Made by a program: the position numbers and the translations under genes
Origin: Prorocentrum cordatum
Lineage: Eukaryota; Sar; Dinophyceae; Prorocentrales; Prorocentraceae
Assembly: GCA_963575745.1 (NCBI GenBank)
Contig: CAUYUJ010020167.1
Span: 1-64,000, forward strand
Direction: 5' to 3'
Length of the DNA: 64,000 nucleotides
Shown here: one piece after another, positions 43,527-52,280 of the stretch
Numbering within the stretch: position 1 is the first letter of the stretch
Layout: each line of letters opens with the position of its first letter
The notes under the pieces: model-generated
The model's input: the letters and a program-made list of their open reading frames with translations, nothing else
Database searches by the model: none
What the model was told of the DNA's origin: nothing

Positions 43527-43990
43527 GGGGCCGCCAGCCATGCGCAGGCGCAGGGCTGGTCTTCTGACGAATACAGTCAACCCGCGTAGTAAGGATGGGT
43601 TTACTGTATTCGTCAGAAGAGGCAAGCCCTGCGCCTGCTGCATGGCTGGCGGCCCCAGTAGAGGCCTCCTAGATGGGGTCGGAGGAGATGTGGTCGGAGG
43701 ATCGCGCTGCGTCGCCGAGGCATGGCCGATGCGGCTCGATGTGGGGCCCGATTTGCTTCACGTCGACGTCGGCGATGCATCGCCGACGTCGACGATGCAT
43801 CGCCGGTGCATCACCGATGCATCGCCGATGTATCGCCGATGTATCGGCGATGCGACGCGATCCTCCGACCCCATCTACTCGGACCCCATCTAAGAGGCCT
43901 CTATCGGGGCCGCCAGCCATGCGCAGGCGCAGGGCCGGTCTTCTGACGAATACAGTCAACCCGCGCAATAAGGATGAGCAACCTTCCCCA
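43527..43990. repeat. Inverted repeat D with element C3 in between
   Basis: The word 'ggggccgccagccatgcgca' followed by 'ggcgcaggg.tggtcttctg' and 'acgaatacagtcaacccgcg' occurs at 43527-43590 and 43906-43968 in the same orientation. A reverse complement copy sits at 43603-43657. Element C3 (43661-43901) lies between the reverse copy and the second forward copy, so it is probably an insertion into, or the spacer of, a larger hairpin. Confidence 0.78.
43661..43901. mobile_element. Inverted-repeat element, family C copy 3
   Basis: 241 bp. It starts gaggcctcctagatggggtc and ends accccatctaagaggcctc, reverse complements over more than 35 bp. The interior has gatgcatcgccgatg words. GAGGCCTC is itself palindromic, which blurs the exact border. 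Confidence 0.84.
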
Positions 43991-44074
43991 GGGCACCCTT
44001 GCATCCTTGCCTCCTCGGTCCCTTCTTGGACACTTTCGTGGGCCGCGCCCCGCTCGAAGAGCTTCGACATGGGC

Positions 44075-44355
44075 GTCCAAGGCCCTTGTCCCTCATCGCG
44101 CATCCTTATGATACGGGCCGGCTTGTACGTGTCGCCCCTGCCCTGAGCTGCAGCCTGGGGAAGAGCCCTTTTTGGGCCCTTGCATCCTCACCGCGCATCC
44201 TTACGACACGGACCGGCTGTACCTGTCGTCCTTGCTCTGAGCTGCAGCCTCGGGAAGAGCTCTTTTTATGCCCTTGCATCCTCATCGCGCATCCTCACGA
44301 CACGGGCTGGCTGTACGTGTCGTCTTTGCTCTGTGCTGCAGCCTCGGGACGAGCC
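44075..44355 (+). repeat. Three-unit tandem repeat O (about 93 bp)
   Basis: Units share 'gcccttgcatcctca.cgcg', 'catcctta.gacacgg.c.g', 'gctgta.ctgtcgtc.ttgct' and 'tgagctgcagcctcggga'. The opening word also occurs singly near 3243 and 12050. The array ends about 120 bp before the assembly gap. Confidence 0.78.
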
Positions 44356-44473
44356 CCTCCTCTCTTTCTTCGGCGTCCCCCCAACATACTTATACTATAT
44401 GTTCGTCGCCCCCCCAGGGGGCGGCGCGCACACCGAGAAATCTTATAGTATTTGCGTCGTGGCGGGCGCTTTC

Positions 44474-44573
44474 NNNNNNNNNNNNNNNNNNNNNNNNNNN
44501 NNNNNNNNNNNNNNNNNNNNNNNNNNNNNNNNNNNNNNNNNNNNNNNNNNNNNNNNNNNNNNNNNNNNNNNNN
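44474..44573. other. Assembly gap (100 N)
   Basis: Exactly 100 undetermined bases, the usual placeholder for a gap of unknown size. The true sequence and length between exon 9 and exon 10 are therefore not known, and an exon could be hidden here. The protein is continuous across it, which argues against a missing exon. Confidence 0.99.
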
Positions 44574-45147
44574 CGCGTCGCGCCGCCGTTTCTGACCCAC
44601 CACGTCACCGCGCGACACGCCAACGACGTCTCCGTCCCAAAGCATCGACGCCCCGAGCCTGTCGAAACCTCCCGTCCCGCGAAGCGGAGCAGGGCGCTGT
44701 CCGCTCATTGCAGGGCGTCGCGCGGTGTCGGGGCCGCCGCCGCGACGCGCTAAGCCAGAGTTCCTGACCGCAGCTGTGAGCGAGCCCACAACCATGAGTC
44801 CCAGCGGCAGCAGCCGGAGTCCGCACAGCTGTTCTCTGGCGAGCCTGCGCACGGTGACCCGCCGTGGCCAGGGGCAGAGGCAGGCCGCGGAGCGGCTTGT
44901 TGTCCCTCTGCAGCAGGCTGCTTGGTGAGCGGGCCGAGGCCCCGAGGAGTCATGTCAGTCACGTCTTGCTTCGTGTGATTCCAAAGGGGGGCCCCGGGGA
45001 CAGGGACGTTTGAGGCGGGCGGTGCCGGTTTCTCAGGTCCGCTCGGCCTCGCCCACAGGGTCGCCGCACGACGGACGCTTCCACTCGCGCTCTGCAGAGT
45101 CCCAAAGTGCAACGCCGCGGTCTCAGAAGTCCCTTTCGCCAGCGTCC

Positions 45148-45335
45148 CGAGGAGGAGGAGGAGGAGGAGGAGGGGGAGGAGGAGAAGGACAGAGAGGAGA
45201 GGGATGTCGCGGAGGATGAGGAGGAGGAGGAGGGGGAGGAGGAGGAGGAGGAGGAGGAGGAGGAGGAGGAGGAAGAGGAGGAGGACAAGGAGGACAAGGA
45301 GAAGAGGACATGGAGGAGGAGGAGGAGGAGGAAGC
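45148..45335. repeat. (GGA)n tract
   Basis: agg triplets with gaca, aagg and gatg interruptions, about 185 bp. Confidence 0.92.
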
Positions 45336-45489
45336 GCATCCTTGCTGAGGGGAGGAGAGCCCACCCCTCGGCGGCGGGCGCTCCCTCCGCGGCCGCGGGC
45401 GTCCGCTGGGCAGCCTGCCCTGCTCGATGCCTTCCTCGATCCGGCGCGGCGGCTCCCGAGGGGCTGCGCTCGGCGGGGTGCCTAACTGT

Positions 45490-45652
45490 TCAGGAGGGAA
45501 AGAAACCCACAGACAGAATTCATCGTCGACTCCCAGAAAATATGCGAAAAGATTGGAAGTGGGGGGGAAGACAGAAACCCAGAAAGTATAGGAAAGTAGG
45601 GGGAATCCGTTAATGTGTGTGCATTTATTTGTGTGTCCTGGGGCGCCTTCAC
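45490..45652 (+). repeat. Dispersed repeat K, copy 4
   Basis: Same landmarks as K1-K3, more diverged ('cacagacagaattcatcgtc', 'gactcccagaaaatatg', 'catttatttgtgtgtcc'). Confidence 0.8.
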
Positions 45653-45850
45653 AACTATCTCATGCTGTCCTCTGCTCGCGCGCGGGGGCTCCCGGCCGAC
45701 GGCGGGGGGCCGCGGTGACGGGCGGGGGCGCGTCTCGCTGCTCTGGCCGGGCCTATGTGGCGCAGCCCCGGGCTGGGACTGCCTGCGTTCCACCCGCTCC
45801 CGCGCCTTCAGGACGACAGATAGCCAGAGGGGAGGATGGGGTTGGGACCT

Positions 45851-46069
45851 TACATGGACAATATATCCGAACCCTGCGACACAAGATGCCCCCTGGACCC
45901 CCAAATTAATATTGGGGAGATGTGGCAATGAAGGGGGGGCTTGGGTGGACAATAATATTCGAACCCCCAAAGCAACACCCATACCGATCTCAACATTGAA
46001 GTGGGGGGGCAGGGGGGGGACCAGCATTCCCTTCACGTCTGCATTGGGTTCGAATATATTGTCCATGTA
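45851..46069. mobile_element. Inverted-repeat element J (single copy)
   Basis: 219 bp. The left end tacatggacaatatatccga(accc) and the right end, its near reverse complement, define inverted repeats of about 24 bp. A third related word, tggacaataatattcgaacc, lies in the middle (45940-45963). The right flank reads TAC; a TA target is possible but not shown. Confidence 0.7.
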
Positions 46070-46246
46070 CTGGAGAAACGAGAATCTCATTACCCGTAGG
46101 CGACCGAAGGTATCCTGCATCGCATCCGCATGCTGTTGCTCAGGCCCTTCTTTCTCCCAGCCCCTTCCTCCCAGCACGGTAACTGTTCTCCTCACCCTTC
46201 CTCCTTCCCTCTCCCGCTCCCAAGACCTCCGACATCGTAATGTTTT

Positions 46247-46345
46247 CGTGGCATGGACGCCCAGCGGTCTGGACCCATTTCCCGGGACCGGGTTTTCATC
46301 CCGAGTCTTTTTTGGAAGGCCCCGAAATATCACGGTTCCGATGCC
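46247..46345 (+). pseudogene. Possible coding relic (W-T-P-x-G-L-D fragment), copy 1
   Basis: The plus frame reads V-A-W-T-P-S-G-L-D-P-F-P-G-T-G-F-S-S, followed by F-F-G-R-P-R. A second place at 54151-54245 reads M-W-T-P-D-G-L-D-L-F-T-M-T-R-F-S-S, then V-G-R-P-R. The antisense frames are also similar (R-D-E-N-x-V...S-R-P-x-G-V-H), so the coding strand is not certain. The family was not recognised. Confidence 0.35.
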
Positions 46346-46676
46346 CGTAAGGTATCGCATGGGCGCTTCGGACTGCAGCACAGAGCGTGGTTGAGCAAGT
46401 CAGGCGTTGTGAAGCAGAGTCTTGCATGACGGAGCAAGCAGGGCCAGGCAAGGTAATGCGTGGCAAAGTGAGACCAGGCAGTGCAGCCAGGGCGCTGGTC
46501 AAGGCCACACGGGGCCAGACAGACCAAGATGTGCGCAGTGTGGCCGGGATGTGTGTGTGTATGTGTGCGTGTGTACAAAGAGGTGGGCAGGATGCAGTTG
46601 CATGCTAGACAGGGCCAGGCAGGGCAGTGGGTGGTGTGTGTGTGTGTAGAAAAGGGGTGGGCGATGCTCTCGCGAG

Positions 46677-47792
46677 GACCGAACTGGCATCTCGTGCACT
46701 CAGTTCATTGAGAAGTCGCTAGATTCACGGTTCACGGCGCCAGTAACGGATGCGATTGTTGACATTCATGCGGAATCGAGTCCGCGGAAGCCTGTGGTTT
46801 ACCTCTTGACCGCCGGCAGTGACCCCACGCTTATGATAGACGAGTTGGCGAAGAAAAAAAAGAAATACCCGACCGACAAGGTCTCAATGGGCGAAGGCCA
46901 GGAGAAGGTAGCTCGCGACAAGAACAACAACGCCTTCATCTCCGGCGGGTGGGTAATATTGCAGAATTCCCATCTGGGCATTGGCTATATGTGTGAGCTG
47001 GAGGATGTGCTCACTAAAACGCCAGACATTGATGACGACTTCCGCTTGTGGATCACGTGCGAGATCACGTCCAGGTTTCCCATTGGCCTGTTGCAGATTG
47101 CGATCAAGGTGACGCTGGAGCCTCCATCTGGCTTGAAGGCTGGGCTTTACCGCACATACACCACGGTCGTCACTCAGGACCTGGTTGACAAGATCGACCA
47201 CGATAAGTGGCGAACCTTGGTTTTCGTGCAGGCGTTCATGCACAGCATCGTCCAGGAGCGGCGGAAGTTTGGCCCCATCGGCTGGTGCGTGCCATACGAA
47301 TTCAACAACTCAGATCTGGACGCCTGCTTGCTGTTCTTGGAGAAGCACATGTCCACGTCCGTCATGGTCGGACAGCCGCTCTCGTGGAACACGATACAGT
47401 ACATGGTTGCCGAGGCGCAGTACGGTGGGCGCATCACGGATGATTTGGACAGGGAGCTGTTTGTGACGTATGCCGCGAAGTGGCTCTGCGATGACGTTTT
47501 CAAGAACACATTCTGCTTCAATAACTACGCGGCCGAATACAATTACAAAATCCCCGAGGGCCTTGAGATCCAGCAGTACCGCGAGGCCATCGACACGGTG
47601 CCGCCGGTCGACTCGCCGCTCATCTTCGGGCTCCACCCAAATGCCGACCTCACATATCGGCTGAAGGAGGCCACCGAGATGATGGTCACCATCATCGAGA
47701 CGATGCCGAAGGACAGCGGCGGAGCCGGAGGGAAGTCCATGGACGAGCAGGTGAAGGACCAGGCCCTCGACCTCTTGGAGAAGATGCCTCCG
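46677..47792 (+). CDS. Dynein heavy chain exon 10 (C-terminal region, 1116 nt)
   Basis: An uninterrupted 372-codon exon that identifies the gene. Landmarks in order: D-R-T-G-I-S-C-T-Q-F-I-E-K-S-L-D (1-16), L-L-T-A-G-S-D-P-T (43-51), S-M-G-E-G-Q (70-75), G-G-W-V-I-L-Q-N-S-H-L-G (90-101), P-P-S-G-L-K-A-G-L-Y-R-T-Y (149-161), Q-E-R-R-K-F-G-P-I-G-W (193-203), A-E-A-Q-Y-G-G-R-I-T-D-D (245-256), F-G-L-H-P-N-A-D (317-324), L-L-E-K-M-P-P at the end. These are hallmarks of the C-terminal part of axonemal dynein heavy chains, the ATP-driven motors of flagellar outer arms, and the G-L-H-P-N-A-D and L-E-K-x-P-P-D spacing resembles DNAH5/DNAH8. The acceptor is tcgcgag|GAC, the donor CCTCCG|GACAGC (GA). 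A run of five lysines (58-62) is coded by an A-rich stretch. This exon is far longer than all others and uses more A/T-ending codons. Confidence 0.98.
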
Positions 47793-48054
47793 GACAGCCG
47801 CCGCGCGCCCGGTTGCTGGGCTGGGCGTGGATGCAGCAGGGGATGAGGGCGAGCATGCGGCTCGGATAGAGAGAGAGGGGGGGAGGGGGGGGGGCGGACG
47901 GGAGGAGGGCGGAGGGGGCGCGGGGAAGGACCTGAGAGCCAGCAGGCGGTCATGGAAAGGAGGGCGAGCGCGGAGGGGATGGGACACTGCAGCGTGAAAG
48001 AGGCGACTGGCCCAGACATCAGACGTCGCATTGTTGTGTCGCAACGGGGCTCCC

Positions 48055-48390
48055 CAGAAGAGAGGGAGAGAGGGGGAGATAGAGAGAGAGAGAGAAAGAG
48101 GGAGAGAGAGGGAGAGAGAAAGAGAGAGAGAGAGAGAGAGATAACGACACGAACTAGAAAACGTGACGGAAAGGTGGCAGGATAGATAGAGAGACAGTCA
48201 GAGAGACAGAGAACGAGAGAGAGAGAGGAAGAGAGAGAGAGAGAGAGAGAGAAAGGTAGAGCTAGAGAGACAGACAGACGGAGAGACAGAGAGACAGATA
48301 ATAAGAGAGAGAGAGAGACAGATGACGATAAAGACAGAGAGCTTGAACGAGGGAGAGAGCGAGAGAGAGAGAGAGAGAGAGAGCGAGAGA
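48055..48390. repeat. (GA)n dinucleotide tract
   Basis: About 335 bp of gaga with interspersed gaca, ggga and gata words. Confidence 0.95.
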
Positions 48391-48727
48391 AGGAACCAGG
48401 AGCACTGGCCCTCCCCGCCCCTGAGGAGCAGCAGCGGGAAGGAGGCCGCGGCCTCGGGGGCGGATAGGGAGGGGAGGAGGACGAGGAGGAGCCCGGGAGG
48501 AGGGTCGGGCCGAGCGGGCCGAGCGGGCGCCGCCGTCCCCGCCGCGGGAGGGCCCCCGCGGGAGAGGGCGGGGGAGGTCGGAGAACGAGGGGCCTCCTGC
48601 CCCGACGCGTCGCGATCCGCGAGTGGGCCGCGGTTCGGTCCGCGCGCGAGGGCGGCGCGGCCGCCAGTTTGGCGGGTCCAGGGCCGTCGGTTTCGGCCCC
48701 CATGCCGTTCTCACGAAGTGGTGGGAT

Positions 48728-48950
48728 GGCGAGGAGGAGGAGGAGGAGGAGGAGGAGGACGAGGAGGAGGAGGAGTGGGGGAGGAGGAGGGGGAGGAGGA
48801 GGAGGACGAGGAGGTGGAGGAGGTGGAGGAGGAGGAGGAGGAGGAGGAGGAGGAGGAGGAGGAGGAGGGGAGGGCGAGGAGGAGGGAAGTGGTAGGAGGG
48901 CGAGGAGGAGGGGAGGGCGAGGAGGAGGGGAGCACGGCCGGTGCAGACCC
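48728..48950. repeat. (GGA)n tract
   Basis: agg triplets with gacg, gtgg and gcg interruptions, about 220 bp, close to the left side of element B3. Confidence 0.93.
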
Positions 48951-48985
48951 AAGACCTCCTCAACGGTGTTAGAAGGAAAAAGCCC

Positions 48986-49113
48986 TTGGCATCGCTCGGA
49001 CGTGTGCCTTTCTCCCTCGGCGAGGACCATCGAGGAGCATCCTTGATCAATCGGCGAAAAAACATGCACGATACCGAAAAAGGCGCAGGAAATGGACGTC
49101 CGAGCGATGGCCA
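48986..49113. mobile_element. Inverted-repeat element, family B copy 3
   Basis: 128 bp. Ends ttggcatcgctcggacgt and acgtccgagcgatggcca, near-perfect reverse complements; the interior matches copies 1 and 2. It lies directly next to part M of the composite repeat. Confidence 0.87.
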
Positions 49114-49117
49114 TGGA

Positions 49118-49695
49118 ACCCTTCCTCCAAGCTCCCTCTCCACAGGACCCTGCAAGGGTTCGTTGCCACTGAGCACCGTTTGAAGACCCTGAAGCGTGCC
49201 AAAAAACCCATTCTCGGGACTCCAACTCCACGGATCAACCTGACTGTGGCGTCTTGACGAGTATGAATCATGCCAGCACGCCATTCTTGAGAATTCGACA
49301 CGGCGAATCAGCGTAACTGTTGCACCCTCACAGTCCTGAGTCTTTCCAAACCATCTGCCCGTGGGAACCCGTGAAACTCTTTTAATTTGTGAACACGAAT
49401 GCGCGCGGCGCTGAGGCGAGAACCACATTTTGAAAGCCACCCGCCCTCAATCCGTAAAACTCTTGCACATGTTTAAAACGAATGTGCGCGGCGCTGAGGC
49501 GAGAGCCACATTTTGAAAGCCACCCGCCCTCAAAAGGAATATTCGCGGCGCTGAGGCGAGAGCCACATTTTGGGAGCCACCCGCCCTCCATCTGTGCAGC
49601 AGTTGCCAATGTTGCAGCTTCAGGGTTTTGAGCAGTGAGGAAGTCTCAGGCGAAACGCCCGGCCCGCCCTTTCGACCGGCCTCGGGGTGCGACAA
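49118..49695 (-). repeat. Composite dispersed repeat M+L, copy 3 (reverse)
   Basis: Part M at 49118-49260 ('cttcctccaagctccct', 'caagggttcgttgccactga', 'cattctcgggactccaactc'). Part L at 49320-49640 has about three units ('cgcgcggcgctgaggcgaga', 'ttttgaaagccacccgccct'). The end block 'aagtctcaggcgaaacgccc ... ctcggggtgcgaca' finishes near 49692. Same order and orientation as 21395-22060. Confidence 0.83.
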
Positions 49696-49964
49696 GGAGG
49701 AGGTATCTACCAGGAAAAGAATAGAGGAGCTGGCGGGCGGGCGGGAGGAAGGGTAACGATAGGGGGGAAATTGGCATAAGGGGGGACGCATCGACCCGCA
49801 ATCGCCCATTCATCGCCGATAGGGGACCGAGAGTCCCACCTTCCGCCCGGGAGAGTGCGGATTCGCTATCGGGAGCCGATCGCCGATATATCCGCGATGT
49901 GTCGCCGATCCAGGGGCGGTGATGGCAGTCGGGTGCGTGCTGTGGTGGTGAGGCAGGGGGGCCC

Positions 49965-50075
49965 GTGTCAAGGAATGTGCCCACGAGGCGTCAGACCCCG
50001 GAGGAGTCCTTATCTAAGAAGGGCGGCGGTACTGTCTATGGCCACTCCACGATTGTAGTTCCACCAGCTTCCTGA
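49965..50075 (+). repeat. Dispersed repeat P, copy 2
   Basis: 'aaggaatgtgccca.gaggcg', 'accccggaggagtcctta' and 'gttccaccag.ttcctgacc' recur at 51417-51555. Copy 1 at 30903-31070 is more diverged. Confidence 0.65.
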
Positions 50076-50406
50076 CCTTGCCTTCCTTGCTCAATGGTTC
50101 TTGATCAGGGGAGGAAATATACCCGGACCCGATAACTGGCGTTTACTGAACGGCCTTGGGCGTTTATTGAACAGCCCTGCCCTGTTCGATTCTGTCGGTT
50201 GGGTGCGTTTACAAAACGGCTTCGCGTGTCGGGGTGATTCTTATGATGGTGGATTGTCTGCTCTCTACTTGTTCTAATGCCCTTGCCGTAGGCGGCGGGA
50301 GACGTCTGATCAATACGGTCTCCACAAGGCCGGTGGGGCAAAAGGGGAGCGAGCGGCAAGCCCTGGGTGGGCCTCGCCATGCCCTCGCGTGGGGTCCGCG
50401 CGCCAG

Positions 50407-50511
50407 GACTTCGTCGAGGAGATCTTCCGCGCCCAGATCCAGAAGCTCAGGGGTCCCCCTGGCGCGAGCGATAAGGGTTTCGCCGCCCCGCTCAACATAT
50501 TCCTGTTCCAG
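50407..50511 (+). CDS. Dynein heavy chain exon 11 (C-terminal)
   Basis: Thirty-five codons: D-F-V-E-E-I-F-R-A-Q-I-Q-K-L, a G-P-P-G-A-S-D-K-G insert-like stretch, then A-P-L-N-I-F-L-F-Q. It completes the P-P-D motif of exon 10 and provides the conserved (P/M)-(L/M)-N-(I/V)-F-L-x-Q-E-(I/V) strand together with exon 12. The acceptor is gcgccag|GAC; the donor is TTCCAG|GACGGC (GA). Phase 0. Confidence 0.94.
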
Positions 50512-51416
50512 GACGGCGGGTGCGAGCCACTGCCTCTTGCCACGCAGCAGGGGTGAGCGATGGTGTGTCGACTGGGCGGGTTGGAAAGGCCATCATCTGT
50601 TTGTCTTGGCGTTCGCGTGCCACTGTGTGAACCCGCATGTGCTATGATAGAGTGCCAGAAGCCTTCTACGGCTGCCCAGCAGCTGTCTCCACGGGCCACC
50701 TGGAACTTCCCAGGTTCGCGCCAAACTCCGAGCGATGCTGGCACCGCCCTAGCGTCGAGTGGTTGCCACGCTGCTCTAAGATGTCTGATGTATGTCCCCG
50801 TTCCCCATATTTTCGACACCCACTGGCTCGTGCCATAATATTGCGGAGGCCATGACAATGGGCACTCGAACAATCCTATCATTGAATTAAAGATGTGTTA
50901 AGCATGTGTAAAACATGTTCTAAACATGTTTCAAACCTGCTTTCATCATCTTTAAACCGTATGTGAAACATATGTTAGACATCATGGTTCCACAACCATA
51001 ATATGCAGATGCTTGCGGAAAGCCCCGTCACCGTGTCAGCGCAGTGGCGCAGCAGGAACGATCTCAATTCAGAGGCCCGCTCCAGCGCAGTTGTCTGTTG
51101 GAACTGGCGCAGATCGTAAGCACAATATTCTTATCAGCAGCCTCGCTCTCCTCTTCTGCCCTCCCTCCTATACGTACACGTGCTGTGGCCAGCCTGGGCG
51201 GGCGTTTTTCCCTTGAGCGGCTGGGCAATGACCCCAGATCTCCGAAGCGGGGACTTTCTAATCCCTATCCATCGCATGAGGAACCGATATTCGGGGGCAC
51301 TGGCAGGCGGTGGATGTGGATCTATTCGAGCTCCAGTGGGTCCGAATGCATCCATGTCCACCGCCCCCCTGGCGTCCCAGGACACCGCTTAGCCAGGCGG
51401 TGGATACGGTTGGGCG

Positions 51417-51555
51417 TTGGTGAAGGAATGTGCCCTGGAGGCTTGAGACCCCAGAGGAGTCCTCATCTGATGAGGGTGGCGGTGGTATCCGTTGCCAAGT
51501 CTTTTGATCGGAGTTCCACCAGTTTCCAGACCCTGGATTCTTCATCCAATGCCCT
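51417..51555 (+). repeat. Dispersed repeat P, copy 3
   Basis: 'gaaggaatgtgccctggagg', 'agaggagtcctcatctgatg', 'agggtggcggtggtatcc' and 'ggagttccaccagtttccag'. The open frame reads G-M-C-P-G-G-L-R-P-Q-R-S-P-H-L-M-R-V-A-V-V-S, similar to the same frame of the other copies. Confidence 0.65.
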
Positions 51556-51806
51556 CACCGCGTGGTTGGCATCGCCAAGACTTGCTCTCAACATCGATCC
51601 CCGAAGAGCGCACCACCTCTGCGAGGCGCGCCCCCCGCGAGGGCCCGTCCTGCGCACGGCTATCCCCCCGCGAGGGTCTCGCCGGTGCACGCCATCACCC
51701 CCCGGTGCCAGGGCATCCTCGGCGCACGCTGCCTACCACGTGGGGGGGGGGGCGTGCAGTGTAAGGAGCGGGCCGGCGGCGCGTCACAAAGCACAGTACA
51801 CTTAAA

Positions 51807-52280
51807 GTTGGGCCTGCCCCCCCACAGGAGGAGTGCTCAAAAATAGTCCACCAAAAATAGTCTGGGGACCATTTTTGGAGCATGTTTTAGATATTTGTGT
51901 GTATTTTTGGAGTTCAGAGCGTGCATTACCTACCCCGCTTTCGCTTCCAGGCAAAACCAAGCCATACCACGCGCCTCCTCGTCAAGCGGCCTGACCAGTA
52001 CAGGCTGCAATTGGGGATCGTTTGGTATCTCTTGGAAGCGAGGGTGGTCCAAAGCGAGGTAGGCTTGTTTTCCCCCTAGGAGTATTTTTCATTTTTCATT
52101 TTTGGAGCATGTTTTAAATGTTTGTATGCATTACAAGAGGAGTGTTGAAAAATAGTCAAAAAATAGTCTGGGACCATTTTTGGAGCATGCTTTAGATATT
52201 TGTGCGTATTTTTTTTTTTGGGGGGGGGTATTTTTTTATTTTTCGCCCGAAGCCCCCCTCTGTAGGGGGACCTGCCCGAC
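51807..52280. mobile_element. Inverted-repeat element, family E copy 4 (enlarged)
   Basis: The left end gttgggcctgcccccccaca and right end tgtagggggacctgcccgac mirror each other. At 474 bp it is three times the size of the other family members. An internal block ('aaaaatagtc.a.aaaatagt', 'ctggg.accatttttggagc') occurs twice (about 51838-51905 and 52147-52205), which suggests one copy inserted in, or duplicated within, another. Confidence 0.7.

Larger units (their letters stand above)
40812..46676 (+). other. Dynein intron 9 (GA-AG, about 5865 bp, contains gap)
   Basis: Begins gacccc and ends tcgcgag. Contents: element C2 (41096-41302), ggagta tract (41476-41556), a three-unit array (41790-42145), a short GGA tract (42662-42702), element E3 (42874-43096), repeat K3 (43316-43480), an inverted D repeat with nested C3 (43527-43990), an O array (44075-44355), 100 N, GGA tract (45148-45335), repeat K4 (45490-45652) and element J (45851-46069). 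True length is unknown because of the gap. The stretches 40815-41090, 42150-42650 and 46370-46670 show nothing recognised. Confidence 0.78.
47793..50406 (+). other. Dynein intron 10 (GA-AG, 2614 bp)
   Basis: Begins gacagc and ends gcgccag. Contents: GA dinucleotide tract (48055-48390), GGA tract (48728-48950), element B3 (48986-49113), the M+L composite repeat in reverse orientation (49118-49695) and repeat P2 (49965-50075). The stretches 48400-48720 and 50080-50400 look unique. Confidence 0.83.
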
